Assembly: GCF_902158555.1 (NCBI RefSeq)
Contig: NZ_CABGGS010000004.1
Span: 62,001 to 126,000, forward strand
DNA: 64,000 bases
Direction: 5' to 3'
From: Klebsiella spallanzanii
GTDB taxonomy: Bacteria; Pseudomonadota; Gammaproteobacteria; Enterobacterales; Enterobacteriaceae
Part shown: positions 43,025 through 52,156 of the stretch, piece after piece
How positions within the stretch are numbered: the first letter of the stretch is position 1
Layout of the letters: each line of letters begins with the position of its first letter
The notes under the pieces: model-generated
Seen by the model: the letters and a program-made list of their open reading frames with translations, nothing else
Databases searched by the model: none
Told to the model about the DNA's origin: nothing
Translations under genes and position numbers: made by a program

Positions 43025-44399
43025 GAGGGATCCCTAAAACTCGAACTACTTCTTCGAGGCTGGTCATCCCCCTCTCTACGGCCTGACAGCCGCTTTCAAA
43101 CAGCGTCATCATGCCTGATTCCCGCGCCAGAGATTCGATTTCTGTGGCGCTAAGGCCCTGGGTAATGGCCTGGCGTAGTGAAGTATTGACGGGCATGAGT
43201 TCAAAGAGCGCCAGGCGACCGTAGTAGCCATGATAGCAGTGCTGACAGCCCGGGGCCTGCCAGCGGGGAAGGGCTCGCGGCCACAGACTGTGCGGAACAT
43301 CCGTTGAGCTACCGGTTTGCCGGCGACAGTGTGGGCATAGCTTTCGGACCAGACGTTGAGCCACAACCAGTGAAAGCGCAGAGGAGATCATCCAGCGGGC
43401 AACCCCCATCTGCTGCAGGCGCACCAGGGTTTCGCTGGTCGAATTGGTGTGCAGGGTCGAGAGTACCAGATGCCCGGTTTGTGCCGCTTTGATTGCAATT
43501 TCAGCGGTTTCCGCATCGCGTATTTCGCCTACCATCACAATGTCGGGATCCTGCCTTAACAACGCGCGGAGCACACTGTGGAAAGTCAGCCCGGCTCGGG
43601 GATTGATCTGCGTTTGATTCATGCCGACAATAGGGATCTCCAGCGGATCCTCGACGCTGCAGATATTTACCTCGTCACGATTTCGCGCCTGTAGCGCGCT
43701 ATATAAAGTGACGGTTTTTCCGCTCCCTGTGGGGCCAGTGACCAGCAGCAGGCCCTGAGGCTGGTTAAGCGCCGACCGGAAAGCGGCAAGCTGCTGAGAG
43801 GAGAGTCCCAACGCTTCCAAATCCAGCGCCTGTTCGACCTGGTGCAATAAACGAAGAACGATTTTTTCTCCACTGCGGCAGGGAAGCGTGGCGATCCGAA
43901 ACGAGATCGGGCGCTCTGAGAGCGTGAGGGTAAACTGACCATCCTGCGGCACGCGGTGTTCGGCGATATCCAGATTGCCAAGTACTTTAAGCCGGGCGGT
44001 TATCGGAGCGGCGAGCTCCGGGGCAAGTGGTGCAAGCGAGTGGAGTACGCCATCTACCCGCAGGCGCACCCTCAGATGATTCTCGCCCGGCTCGATATGG
44101 ATATCCGATGCGCGCTGGCGCAGAGCTTGTTCCAGCAGATGATTAACCTGTTCAACGATGCTGGCTGAAGCTTCGCTATGGGCTGAGAGTACCGCTATTC
44201 CCGGCGCCTGCAGCCGTTTGTCCATCCGGTCCTGGCTCCAGCACTCAATGTCGATTCTTTTCTGGGTGGCGAAGCGTAACGCTTCCATGAGTTCCGGTGC
44301 TGGTGCATCAACCACGGCGATGGCGATAGTGTGCTCATCGCTATCGAGCAGCAATGCCTGATAGCGTTGGCAGAGAGGTATTAATTGCTCAGTTTTCAT
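43014..44399 (-). CDS. hofB: Type IV pilus assembly ATPase HofB (PilB/GspE family)
   Basis: A 461-aa traffic ATPase that powers pilin assembly. It has an N-terminal domain, Walker A (VTGPTGSGKTVTLYSAL), Asp box (VEDPLEIPI), Walker B (DPDIVMVGEIRDAETAEIAIKAA region), His box (LSTLHTNS) and a C-terminal tetracysteine zinc site (LCPHCRR and GCQHCYHG). Compared with PilB it lacks most of the long N-terminal extension. It follows ppdD by 10 bases and overlaps hofC. Confidence 0.93.
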   Translation of the reverse strand: MKTEQLIPLCQRYQALLLDSDEHTIAIAVVDAPAPELMEALRFATQKRIDIECWSQDRMDKRLQAPGIAVLSAHSEASASIVEQVNHLLEQALRQRASDIHIEPGENHLRVRLRVDGVLHSLAPLAPELAAPITARLKVLGNLDIAEHRVPQDGQFTLTLSERPISFRIATLPCRSGEKIVLRLLHQVEQALDLEALGLSSQQLAAFRSALNQPQGLLLVTGPTGSGKTVTLYSALQARNRDEVNICSVEDPLEIPIVGMNQTQINPRAGLTFHSVLRALLRQDPDIVMVGEIRDAETAEIAIKAAQTGHLVLSTLHTNSTSETLVRLQQMGVARWMISSALSLVVAQRLVRKLCPHCRRQTGSSTDVPHSLWPRALPRWQAPGCQHCYHGYYGRLALFELMPVNTSLRQAITQGLSATEIESLARESGMMTLFESGCQAVERGMTSLEEVVRVLGIPHGD

Positions 44400-44409
44400 T
44401 GCCTCGTCC

Positions 44410-44841
44410 TCAATTAAAACGGAACACGTCTTCGCAGGCCTGCTTAAGCGCGCTATCGCCAGTAATGCTGCAAACGCGCTGCCAGCCGGTGATGCCGTTG
44501 GCGTTATCCCAGCTCGGCGTCATCGTGACGCTTAATCCATTGAGGCTCTCCTGGCCCGTGAGCGTAACGATGCCCGTGGCTACAGTCATTGCCGAGACGT
44601 AGCGGGTGGTAGCAGGCGAAGGGATGCCGTTGCTGCCGCCGTCGCAGGTTGTTAATCCGCCGTGTTCCAGCGCACAAAGCTCAATGGCGGTGCGAAAAGG
44701 GACGAAGGTTTGCAGCATGTCGGTAAGCGCCGCTTTTCGCAGGTAGTTCTGATAAGCCGGTATGCCGATTGCGCTGAGAATCGCGATGATCCCGATGACC
44801 ACCATTAATTCGATTAAGGTAAAGCCGCGTTGTTTGTCCAT
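44410..44841 (-). CDS. ppdD: Prepilin peptidase-dependent major pilin PpdD
   Basis: A 143-aa type IVa prepilin. The short leader MDKQRG is cut by prepilin peptidase before the N-methylated phenylalanine of FTLIELMVVIGIIAILSAIGIP, with the essential Glu5 present. The globular domain has two disulphide cysteine pairs (LCALEHGGLTTCDGG and RVCSITGDSALKQACEDV). It ends three residues earlier than the E. coli protein. It is the first gene of ppdD-hofB-hofC, with a perfect CRP-S site about 130 bases upstream. Confidence 0.94.
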   Translation of the reverse strand: MDKQRGFTLIELMVVIGIIAILSAIGIPAYQNYLRKAALTDMLQTFVPFRTAIELCALEHGGLTTCDGGSNGIPSPATTRYVSAMTVATGIVTLTGQESLNGLSVTMTPSWDNANGITGWQRVCSITGDSALKQACEDVFRFN

Positions 44842-44967
44842 AAGTTGCTCCTTGTTATCTCCGGGAGCACTTTGCCGGGCTTTTTTCAGCGCGACGAGTT
44901 GCAGATTGCGACTAAGGAAGCAAGGTTCCGGGCTTTTTAGCGAGGTTGCATTGGCGGGTTAATGACG

Positions 44968-44983
44968 TGCGAGTGTGCTCGCA
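44968..44983 (-). promoter_or_regulatory. Sxy-dependent CRP-S site upstream of ppdD
   Basis: TGCGAGTGTGCTCGCA is an exact match to the CRP-S consensus TGCGA-N6-TCGCA, which differs from ordinary CRP sites (TGTGA-N6-TCACA) and needs the co-activator Sxy (TfoX). It lies about 127-142 bases upstream of the ppdD ATG. Competence and pilus genes of enterics and Pasteurellaceae are controlled by such sites. I could not assign a -10 box for ppdD. Confidence 0.75.
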
Positions 44984-44990
44984 AAAGAGG

Positions 44991-45017
44991 GCCCCGGTAT
45001 AAAGTGCAAACCGGGGC
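44991..45017 (-). terminator. nadC terminator
   Basis: A perfect 8-bp stem gccccggt / accggggc with an 11-base loop follows the nadC stop by 7 bases on the minus strand. The tract after it is cctctttt, so termination may be moderate. Confidence 0.6.
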
Positions 45018-45024
45018 AGAGAGG

Positions 45025-45942
<918 letters not shown>

Positions 45943-46105
45943 TCAGAAGTGGGAAACATGCTAACCTGAACGACGTTTCTGTACCACATTCACTTCATTG
46001 CGCAGGCGGCTTTAGGGTTGATATCGGAGCGGTTTTTTACGACGGAATGGTGGAGACAGCTGGCATTATTTAGCCACGCATAAGTTAGGCAAAAGGAGAC
46101 TCAGC

Positions 46106-46657
46106 ATGCAGTTGAACGGAGGATGGCTGGTAGGCGCGCGTCGGGTTCCTTCGCCGCACCACGATAGCCGCCCGGATAATGAAACCCCTTCTTTGCTGGT
46201 GGTGCATAACATTAGCCTGCCGCCCGGTGAATTTGGCGGTCCATGGATTGATGCCCTGTTCAGCGGTACGCTCGATCCGGGTGCGCATCCTTTCTTTGCT
46301 GAGATAGCGCATCTTCGTGTTTCAGCGCATTGTCTGATTCGCCGCGATGGCGAAATCGTGCAGTATGTCCCTTTCGATAAACGCGCATGGCACGCGGGCA
46401 TTTCCAGCTACCACGGGCGCGAGCGCTGCAATGATTTTTCGATAGGCATTGAGCTGGAAGGGACCGATACGCTGGCCTATACCGACGCGCAGTATCAGCA
46501 ACTGGCCGCCGTGACTCGCCAGCTTATTTCGCTCTATCCGGCGATGGCTGACAATATCACTGGCCATAGCGATATTGCGCCGGTGCGTAAAACGGATCCC
46601 GGCCCGGCCTTTGACTGGGTAAAATTTCGCGGTCTGTTGACCTTGTCGTCAGAATAA
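46106..46657 (+). CDS. ampD: 1,6-anhydro-N-acetylmuramyl-L-alanine amidase AmpD
   Basis: A 183-aa cytosolic zinc amidase that recycles cell-wall muropeptides by cutting anhydroMurNAc from its stem peptide. By lowering the AmpR inducer it keeps an inducible ampC beta-lactamase off. Zinc ligands His34 (LLVVHNISLPP), His154 (ITGHSDIAP) and Asp164 (RKTDPGPAFDW) are present, as is the catalytic-region glutamate at 116. It is full length and intact, with AGGAGA 10 bases before the ATG at 46106. ampE follows after 9 bases. Confidence 0.96.
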   Translation: MQLNGGWLVGARRVPSPHHDSRPDNETPSLLVVHNISLPPGEFGGPWIDALFSGTLDPGAHPFFAEIAHLRVSAHCLIRRDGEIVQYVPFDKRAWHAGISSYHGRERCNDFSIGIELEGTDTLAYTDAQYQQLAAVTRQLISLYPAMADNITGHSDIAPVRKTDPGPAFDWVKFRGLLTLSSE

Positions 46658-46666
46658 GGAGATGCC

Positions 46667-47521
46667 ATGACGTTGTTTACTACGCTGTTAGTACTTATTG
46701 CCGAGCGTTTGTTTAAGCTGGGCGAGCACTGGCAGCTCGATCACCGGCTGGAGGTCCTGTTTCGCCGGGTGAAACATTATTCCCTTTTTACTACCGTACT
46801 GATGACGGCAGCGGCGGTGGCGGTGGTTTTTATTATTCAGCATCTGCTACAAGGACTGCTGTTCAACGTTCCTTTGCTGGTGTTCTGGATCCTGCTGGGT
46901 CTGCTGTGCATTGGCGCAGGTAAAGTCCGTTTGCACTATCACGCCTACCTGAAGGCCGCGGCGCGCGATGATAGCCGCGCCTGCGACGCCATGGCCAGCG
47001 AGCTCACCCTGATCCACGGTGTGCCGCCAGGCTGCGATCAGCGTGAATATCTGAGCGAGCTGCAAAACGCGTTGCTGTGGATTAACTACCGCTACTATCT
47101 CGCGCCGCTGTTCTGGTTCGTTGTTGGCGGACCGTGGGGGCCGTTAACTCTTATTGCCTATTGTACGCTGCGAGCCTGGCAGACGTGGCTGGCGCGTTAT
47201 CAGACGCCGCATCATCGCTTACAGTCGGGAATTGACGCTATTCTGCACGTGGTCGATTGGGTTCCGGTGCGTCTGGTTGGCGTGGTATACGCGCTGGTAG
47301 GGCATGGAGAAAAAGCCCTACCGGCCTGGTTTGCATCGCTGGGCGACCGGCACTCTTCGCAGTACCAGGTGTTGACGCGTCTGGCGCAGTATTCGTTGGC
47401 CCGCGAGCCGCACGTGGATAAAGTGGCTACGCCGAAAGCGGCTGTCTCAATGGCGAAAAAAACATCGCTGGTGGTCGTGGTGATTATGGCGTTGCTGACG
47501 ATTTACGGGACGTTGATTTAA
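46667..47521 (+). CDS. ampE: Inner-membrane regulatory protein AmpE
   Basis: A 284-aa integral membrane protein of the AmpE/CobD-like family, with about four membrane segments, including the early hydrophobic stretch [19 protein letters not shown] and the C-terminal [14 protein letters not shown]. It is encoded with ampD and is thought to be a signalling accessory in beta-lactamase induction; its exact role is not settled. Length equals that of the E. coli protein. Confidence 0.94.
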   Translation: MTLFTTLLVLIAERLFKLGEHWQLDHRLEVLFRRVKHYSLFTTVLMTAAAVAVVFIIQHLLQGLLFNVPLLVFWILLGLLCIGAGKVRLHYHAYLKAAARDDSRACDAMASELTLIHGVPPGCDQREYLSELQNALLWINYRYYLAPLFWFVVGGPWGPLTLIAYCTLRAWQTWLARYQTPHHRLQSGIDAILHVVDWVPVRLVGVVYALVGHGEKALPAWFASLGDRHSSQYQVLTRLAQYSLAREPHVDKVATPKAAVSMAKKTSLVVVVIMALLTIYGTLI

Positions 47522-47535
47522 CAACCTGAGATGCG

Positions 47536-47578
47536 CTTGTAGGCCGGGCGGTGGCTTACGCCTTGCCCGGCCTGCAAA
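47536..47578. repeat. REP (repetitive extragenic palindromic) element
   Basis: An imperfect palindrome with arms GTAGGCCGGGC and GCCCGGCCTGC flanks a central GGCTTACGCC. The layout matches the enteric REP consensus. It lies 15-57 bases past the ampE stop and just before the convergent GH43 gene. No second unit is adjacent. REPs usually stabilise mRNA 3' ends and bind gyrase or IHF. Confidence 0.75.
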
Positions 47579-47600
47579 ACACGTTCTTACAAGCGCAGCG

Positions 47601-48551
47601 CTACAACGTATCAGCTGGTGGGATGCCAAAATCAGGCATCCCGTTTTCTTGCCAGCGAACTAATTTCAGACGGGTATGACGATTCGGATCGTACAGCGGG
47701 TCACCTTCGATTTCGGTGTAGTTACGTGCGTGGTACACCAGCACATCTTCTCCCTCCGGCGTTTGCGTAAAGCTATTGTGGCCGGGCCCATACTGACGAT
47801 TCTCATAGCTGGTACGAAATACCGGCTGCGGCGCTTTATGCCAGTTTTCCGGACAGAGCGGGTCGGCGTTAACGTCTATCCACAGTAAACCCATGCAGTA
47901 GTTTTCATCGGTGGCGCTGGCGGAATAGCTAACGAACAGCTTATCGCCGTGGAACAGCACCGCCGGACCTTCGTTCACCAGGAAGCCGCGGCACTCCCAG
48001 TCAAACTTGGGTTTACTTAACATCACCGGCTCGCCTTTTAGCGTCCACGGATTTTCCAGCTCAGCCAGATAGAGGTTGGTATTGCCCTTAATATCGGGGT
48101 CTTTTTGTGCCCACAGGTACCACTGTTTGCCCTGATGGTGAAAGGTAGTGGCATCCAGCGCAAAGGTATCAAACGGTGTTTTTACCTGACCTTTTTCCTG
48201 CCACTTGCCGGTCAACGGATCGCTATCCGCGCATTCCAGAGCAAACATGCGGTGCTGGAACATCCCTAACGCATCCAGGTCGTGCGTATGGGTCGCGGCA
48301 AAGTAGATGTACCATTTACCATCAATTTCATGCAGCTCCGGAGCCCAAATGAGCTGACTCATCGGGCCGCTCTCCGGTTTACGCCAGACGACTACCGGCT
48401 GTGAATCGCGTAAGCCTTCGAGGGTTGCGGAACGGCGGATCTCCAGACGGTCATATTCCGGTACTGAGGCAATAAAGTAGTATTGCCCCTGATGGCGCAG
48501 AATATACGGGTCTGCGCGTTGTTCTATAAACGGGTTCGGCCAGTTTTTCAT
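47601..48551 (-). CDS. Glycoside hydrolase family 43 protein (probable alpha-L-arabinofuranosidase)
   Basis: A 316-aa five-bladed beta-propeller glycosidase with no signal peptide, so cytosolic. The GH43 triad can be placed: general base Asp14 (EQRADPYIL), pKa-modulating Asp133 (FALDATTF) and acid Glu194 (VNEGPAVLF). IWAPELHEIDGKWYIYF is the second-blade signature. It resembles exo-acting arabinofuranosidases more than beta-xylosidases, but the substrate is not certain. The ATG at 48551 overlaps the transporter stop by one base and has AAGGA 7 bases upstream; a GTG at 48554 is possible. The pair is inserted between ampE and aroP, which are adjacent in E. coli, and lacks a regulator. Confidence 0.88.
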   Translation of the reverse strand: MKNWPNPFIEQRADPYILRHQGQYYFIASVPEYDRLEIRRSATLEGLRDSQPVVVWRKPESGPMSQLIWAPELHEIDGKWYIYFAATHTHDLDALGMFQHRMFALECADSDPLTGKWQEKGQVKTPFDTFALDATTFHHQGKQWYLWAQKDPDIKGNTNLYLAELENPWTLKGEPVMLSKPKFDWECRGFLVNEGPAVLFHGDKLFVSYSASATDENYCMGLLWIDVNADPLCPENWHKAPQPVFRTSYENRQYGPGHNSFTQTPEGEDVLVYHARNYTEIEGDPLYDPNRHTRLKLVRWQENGMPDFGIPPADTL

Positions 48552-49957
48552 CACGCTTTCCTTACATGTTCACCGGTTTTCAGATCCTGATAGTCATTCA
48601 GTTCGCTGTAGTTGACGCGGCGTTTCTCCAGGTCAGCCTGAATTTGCCGCATGAATTCGCGGTTCACCTTCAGCATACGCACGACTCCTGCGGTAATCAG
48701 ATAACCGACGCCGGGGATGACGCTGAATAACAATACGATTCCATTAATCGCCGAAGCGCTTTGCTGTTTCGCACCGGCATCGTAGCCGTACCAGGAAAGC
48801 AGGAAGCCAACCATCGCCCCGGCAATTGCCAGCCCGACCTTCAGGAAGAACAGGTTACCGGAGAAGCTGATGCCGGTAATGCGTTTGCCAGTTTTCCACT
48901 CGCCGTAGTCGTCTACGTCGGCCATCAGCGACCAGTGCAGCGGCGACGGGATCTGATGCAGAATGTTCAGCAGGAAGTAGAGCACCATAATCATCATGGT
49001 GGCGTGCGGGTCGAAGAAGTAGAAGGCGCAGGAGAAAATGGCCAGTACGATGTTGGTCCAGAAAAAGACCTGCAGTTTGCACCAGCGGTCGGTCAGTACT
49101 TTTGCCAGCATGCTGCCAATCATCATTCCCACCACGCCGAGGCTGATAAACAGCGTGGCGAAGTGGGTGCTTTGCTGCATAACCCAGGTGACGTAGTACA
49201 TGGTCGCAGCCATGCGGATAAAGCCCGGACAGACGTTGCACAGGGTTAGCAGCAGGATACGTACCCACTGATCGTTCTTCCAGACGTCTTTTAGATCTTT
49301 TTTCAGTTCGTCGTTAGTCTGCACCGCCGGGCGTACGCGTTCACGAACCGTGGCAAAGCAGAACAGAAACATGCACATACCGATAAAGGCTAGTACGGTC
49401 ATCGCCATCTGGTAGCCTTTGGCTTTATCTTCGCCGCCGAACCAATCCGCCATTGGCAGCAGCGTCAGAGACAGCAGCAGGGTGGCGATACCGACCATCA
49501 CGAAGCGGTAGGACTGGCAGGCTACGCGTTCCTGCGGGTCATTAGTAATCACGCTACCCAATGAGCAGTAGGGAATATTAATAGCGGTATAGGTCAGCGA
49601 GAGCAGGAAGTAGGTGACGAAAGCATAGATAACTTTGCTGTTGTAGGTCCATTCGGGGGTGGTAAACATCAGCACGCTGAACAGCGCGTACGGGAAAGCA
49701 ATCCACAGTAGCCATGGACGAAAACGGCCATATTTACTGCGGGTGCGGTCGGCCATCGCGCCCATAATCGGGTCGGTGACCGCATCGATTACGCGTACGG
49801 AAAGCAGCAGCACACCAACCAGCGCCGGTGCGAGGCCAAAAATATCCGTATAAAAATAGTTAACAAACAACATGATGGCGCCGAAGATGATATTACATCC
49901 TGCGTCACCCATCCCGTAGCCTATTTTTTCTTTCACTGAAAGCTTATTGCCATTCAT
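48551..49957 (-). CDS. GPH-family sugar:cation symporter
   Basis: A 468-aa member of the glycoside-pentoside-hexuronide:cation symporter family (MelB/XynT/YagG-like), with about 12 membrane segments. The N-terminal GYGMGDAGCNIIF and DAVTDPIMGAMADRTRSKYGRFRPW motifs carry the cation and sugar-binding residues. It is coupled to the GH43 gene (TGATG junction), so it probably imports the arabino- or xylo-oligosaccharide that the hydrolase cuts inside the cell. E. coli yagG-yagH is a similar pairing, but at a different locus and with a longer hydrolase. Confidence 0.9.
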   Translation of the reverse strand: MNGNKLSVKEKIGYGMGDAGCNIIFGAIMLFVNYFYTDIFGLAPALVGVLLLSVRVIDAVTDPIMGAMADRTRSKYGRFRPWLLWIAFPYALFSVLMFTTPEWTYNSKVIYAFVTYFLLSLTYTAINIPYCSLGSVITNDPQERVACQSYRFVMVGIATLLLSLTLLPMADWFGGEDKAKGYQMAMTVLAFIGMCMFLFCFATVRERVRPAVQTNDELKKDLKDVWKNDQWVRILLLTLCNVCPGFIRMAATMYYVTWVMQQSTHFATLFISLGVVGMMIGSMLAKVLTDRWCKLQVFFWTNIVLAIFSCAFYFFDPHATMMIMVLYFLLNILHQIPSPLHWSLMADVDDYGEWKTGKRITGISFSGNLFFLKVGLAIAGAMVGFLLSWYGYDAGAKQQSASAINGIVLLFSVIPGVGYLITAGVVRMLKVNREFMRQIQADLEKRRVNYSELNDYQDLKTGEHVRKA

Positions 49958-50082
49958 AGTGGCGATCTCCCCGTTGCGGTATGGAGAGAATTATTAGCCG
50001 GGTAATGGACAAATGTGTTGCAGTAAAGGGTCAACGATATGGATAAATCGGTTGTTGCGGGGAAAGTGTGAAGCAGGTAACA

Positions 50083-50121
50083 ATGCTCTGTGCCCGCAAA
50101 TTGCGAGCGGGCACAGATTTT
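50083..50121. terminator. aroP / symporter intergenic terminator hairpin
   Basis: A perfect 10-bp stem CTGTGCCCGC / GCGGGCACAG with a 9-base loop lies 18 bases past the aroP stop. The T run (atttttg) is on the plus strand and matching A residues precede it on the minus strand, so it can act in either direction. Confidence 0.7.
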
Positions 50122-50133
50122 TGAGATGTATGA

Positions 50134-51501
50134 TTATGCTTTTATCGCGCTGGCCGTTTTCTGCTTAAACAGATAGCCGACGCCGAGAACGGCAATCCAT
50201 ACCGGAATCAGGTAGACGGAAATCGCCATGCCTGGGGTAATCAGCATGATAACCAGCACCCCAACCATAAACAGCAGGCAGATCCAATTTCCTAGCGGAT
50301 AAAACAGCGCCGGGAAGCGGGTGACTACCCCCTGCTGCTGCTTAGCGCGACGGAATTTGATGTGTGCCAGGCTAATCATCGCCCAGTTAATGACCAGGGC
50401 CGAAACGACCAACGCCATCAGCAGACCAAATGCGGACTCCGGCGCGAAGTAGTTAATCAGTACGCATAGAGCGGTAACCAGTGCGGAAACCATGATCGTA
50501 TTAACCGGCACGCCGCGTTTATCGACGCTCATCAGCGCTTTTGGCGCATTACCCTGCTGAGCCAGGCCGAACAGCATCCGGCTGTTGCAGTAAACGCAGC
50601 TGTTGTAAACGGAGAGCGCGGCGGTCAGTACCACGATGTTCAGAGCATTGGCGACAAAGGTATCGCCCAGTTCATGGAAGATCAGGACGAACGGGCTGGT
50701 ATCGGCGGTCACGCGGCTCCACGGCAGCAGGGAAAGCAGAACGGCCAGTGAGCCCACATAGAAAATCAGGATGCGATAGATAACCTGGTTGGTGGCCTTA
50801 GGGATGCTTTGCTCTGGGTTGTCCGCTTCTGCTGCAGTGATACCTACCAGCTCGAGGCCGCCAAACGAGAACATGATAATTGCCATCATCATCACCAGCC
50901 CGGTGAAGCCGTGCGGCAGGAATCCGCCTTGCTCCCACAGGTTACGTACGGTGGCCTGCGGGCCGCCGTTGCCGCTGAACAGCAGCCAGCCGCCGAACAG
51001 AATCATCGCCACAACGGCGACAACTTTGATGATAGCGAACCAGAATTCCATCTCGCCAAACACTTTGACGTTGGTCAGGTTGATGGCGTTGATAGCGATA
51101 AAGAAAATAGCCGCAGAAACCCAGGTGGGGATTTCCGGCCACCAGAACTGAACGTATTTCCCGACGGCGGTCAGCTCGGCCATGGCCACCAGAACGTAAA
51201 GTACCCAGTAGTTCCAGCCGGAGGCGAAGCCTGCAAAACCGCCCCAGTATTTGTAAGCAAAGTGGCTAAATGAACCTGCCACTGGCTCCTCTACTACCAT
51301 CTCGCCCAGCTGACGCATGATCAGGAATGCGATGAAACCGGCAATGGCGTAGCCCAGAATAATACCAGGGCCGGCATTTTGGATGACGGATGCACTACCC
51401 AGAAACAAACCGGTACCGATAGCGCCTCCCAGCGCAATAAGCTGAATATGGCGGTTTTTAAGACCGCGCTTTAGCCGATCGCCATGCTGTTGACCTTCCA
51501 T
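50134..51501 (-). CDS. aroP: Aromatic amino acid permease AroP
   Basis: A 455-aa APC-superfamily importer of phenylalanine, tyrosine and tryptophan in the inner membrane. It has twelve membrane helices, the amino-acid permease signature GGAIGTGLFLGSA in helix 1 and ISAAEAD-like ITAAEADNPEQSIPKA. I choose the ATG at 51501 (MEGQQHGDRLKRGLK), matching E. coli AroP; the ATG at 51504 next to GAGG is equally possible, and the longer frame upstream has no support. Tandem TyrR-box-like sequences lie about 160-200 bases upstream. Confidence 0.96.
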   Translation of the reverse strand: MEGQQHGDRLKRGLKNRHIQLIALGGAIGTGLFLGSASVIQNAGPGIILGYAIAGFIAFLIMRQLGEMVVEEPVAGSFSHFAYKYWGGFAGFASGWNYWVLYVLVAMAELTAVGKYVQFWWPEIPTWVSAAIFFIAINAINLTNVKVFGEMEFWFAIIKVVAVVAMILFGGWLLFSGNGGPQATVRNLWEQGGFLPHGFTGLVMMMAIIMFSFGGLELVGITAAEADNPEQSIPKATNQVIYRILIFYVGSLAVLLSLLPWSRVTADTSPFVLIFHELGDTFVANALNIVVLTAALSVYNSCVYCNSRMLFGLAQQGNAPKALMSVDKRGVPVNTIMVSALVTALCVLINYFAPESAFGLLMALVVSALVINWAMISLAHIKFRRAKQQQGVVTRFPALFYPLGNWICLLFMVGVLVIMLITPGMAISVYLIPVWIAVLGVGYLFKQKTASAIKA

Positions 51502-51662
51502 CATGAAACCTCGTGTGTGGTTATGGTTATTATGTTTGTACGCGTCATCCTTCAGGTGACTTCTTCGCTGTCCGTCCCTGCCTGATAGCATAGTCAGCGA
51601 AATTTCAGTGAGCCTGCGGTCCGTTTTGTCCCGAGTGATGCAGCGCACATATTGTTGTGTTT

Positions 51663-51702
51663 GTGTAATTATGAAATTCCGTTTATGTACTCATTTCTTT
51701 AC
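51663..51702 (-). promoter_or_regulatory. Tandem TyrR-box-like sites upstream of aroP
   Basis: TGTACTCATTTCTTTACG (51685-51702) matches the TyrR consensus TGTAAA-N6-TTTACA at 9 of 12 positions. TGTAATTATGAAATTCCG (51663-51680) matches at 8 of 12. Both keep the essential G-N14-C, and their centres are 22 bases apart, the usual spacing of strong/weak box pairs. aroP is TyrR-repressed in E. coli. Confidence 0.55.
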
Positions 51703-51905
51703 GCAAGGCAGGGTGGTAATTCATGAAAAGGCCTTTCGTATCATGGAGAATAGTGATAAGCGCTGGTGAATGCACCTGCTTTATGAAGGGATGATGACGA
51801 AGCGAGCAAAAAGAAACCATTTGTAAATCACGGCCTGATAGTCAGTTCCTACCTCTTATTTTAATTCTATGCATATTAAATGAATTTTTATTCATTAATA
51901 GGTGA

Positions 51906-51919
51906 GTTGAATCGGTTCA
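51906..51919 (+). promoter_or_regulatory. Candidate Cra (FruR) operator upstream of pdhR
   Basis: GTTGAATCGGTTCA fits the Cra consensus RSTGAAWCSNTHHW at 13 of 14 positions and has the near-palindromic core TGAAtCGgTTCA. It lies about 240 bases upstream of the pdhR start and could serve either divergent gene. Cra is encoded in this window. Confidence 0.45.
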
Positions 51920-52109
51920 GATAGCGTAGTATTTCGTTTCGATTAAGTTAACGCTACCTCTTTCTGGGTAAACACAACATTTGTGCAAAGTTACATTTTT
52001 GAAATGTTATTTCTGTAAGGTTGTTAAAACGTGCCTGGTTTAATGATTTCAATCAAAACCTGTATGGACAGAAGGTGAATACTTTGTTACTTTAGCGATA
52101 CGAATTATG

Positions 52110-52126
52110 AATTGGTAAGACCAATT
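52110..52126 (+). promoter_or_regulatory. PdhR operator (autoregulatory)
   Basis: AATTGGTAAGACCAATT is a 17-base palindrome that fits the PdhR consensus ATTGGTNNNACCAAT exactly. It overlaps the probable -10 box and lies 30 bases before the pdhR ATG. PdhR bound here blocks transcription of pdhR-aceEF-lpd until pyruvate releases it. Confidence 0.9.
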
Positions 52127-52156
52127 GACTCCGGGCTAATGGCAGAGACAGGGAAT

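Larger units (their letters stand above)
51502..52156. promoter_or_regulatory. Divergent regulatory region of aroP and pdhR
   Basis: About 650 bases without a gene. The aroP side holds two TyrR-box-like sequences (51663-51702). The pdhR side holds a Cra-like site (51906-51919) and the PdhR operator (52110-52126). The pdhR promoter is likely TTGTTA (52084-52089), 16 bases, TATGAA (52106-52111). The middle is AT-rich. No small ORF with a ribosome site was seen. Confidence 0.6.
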
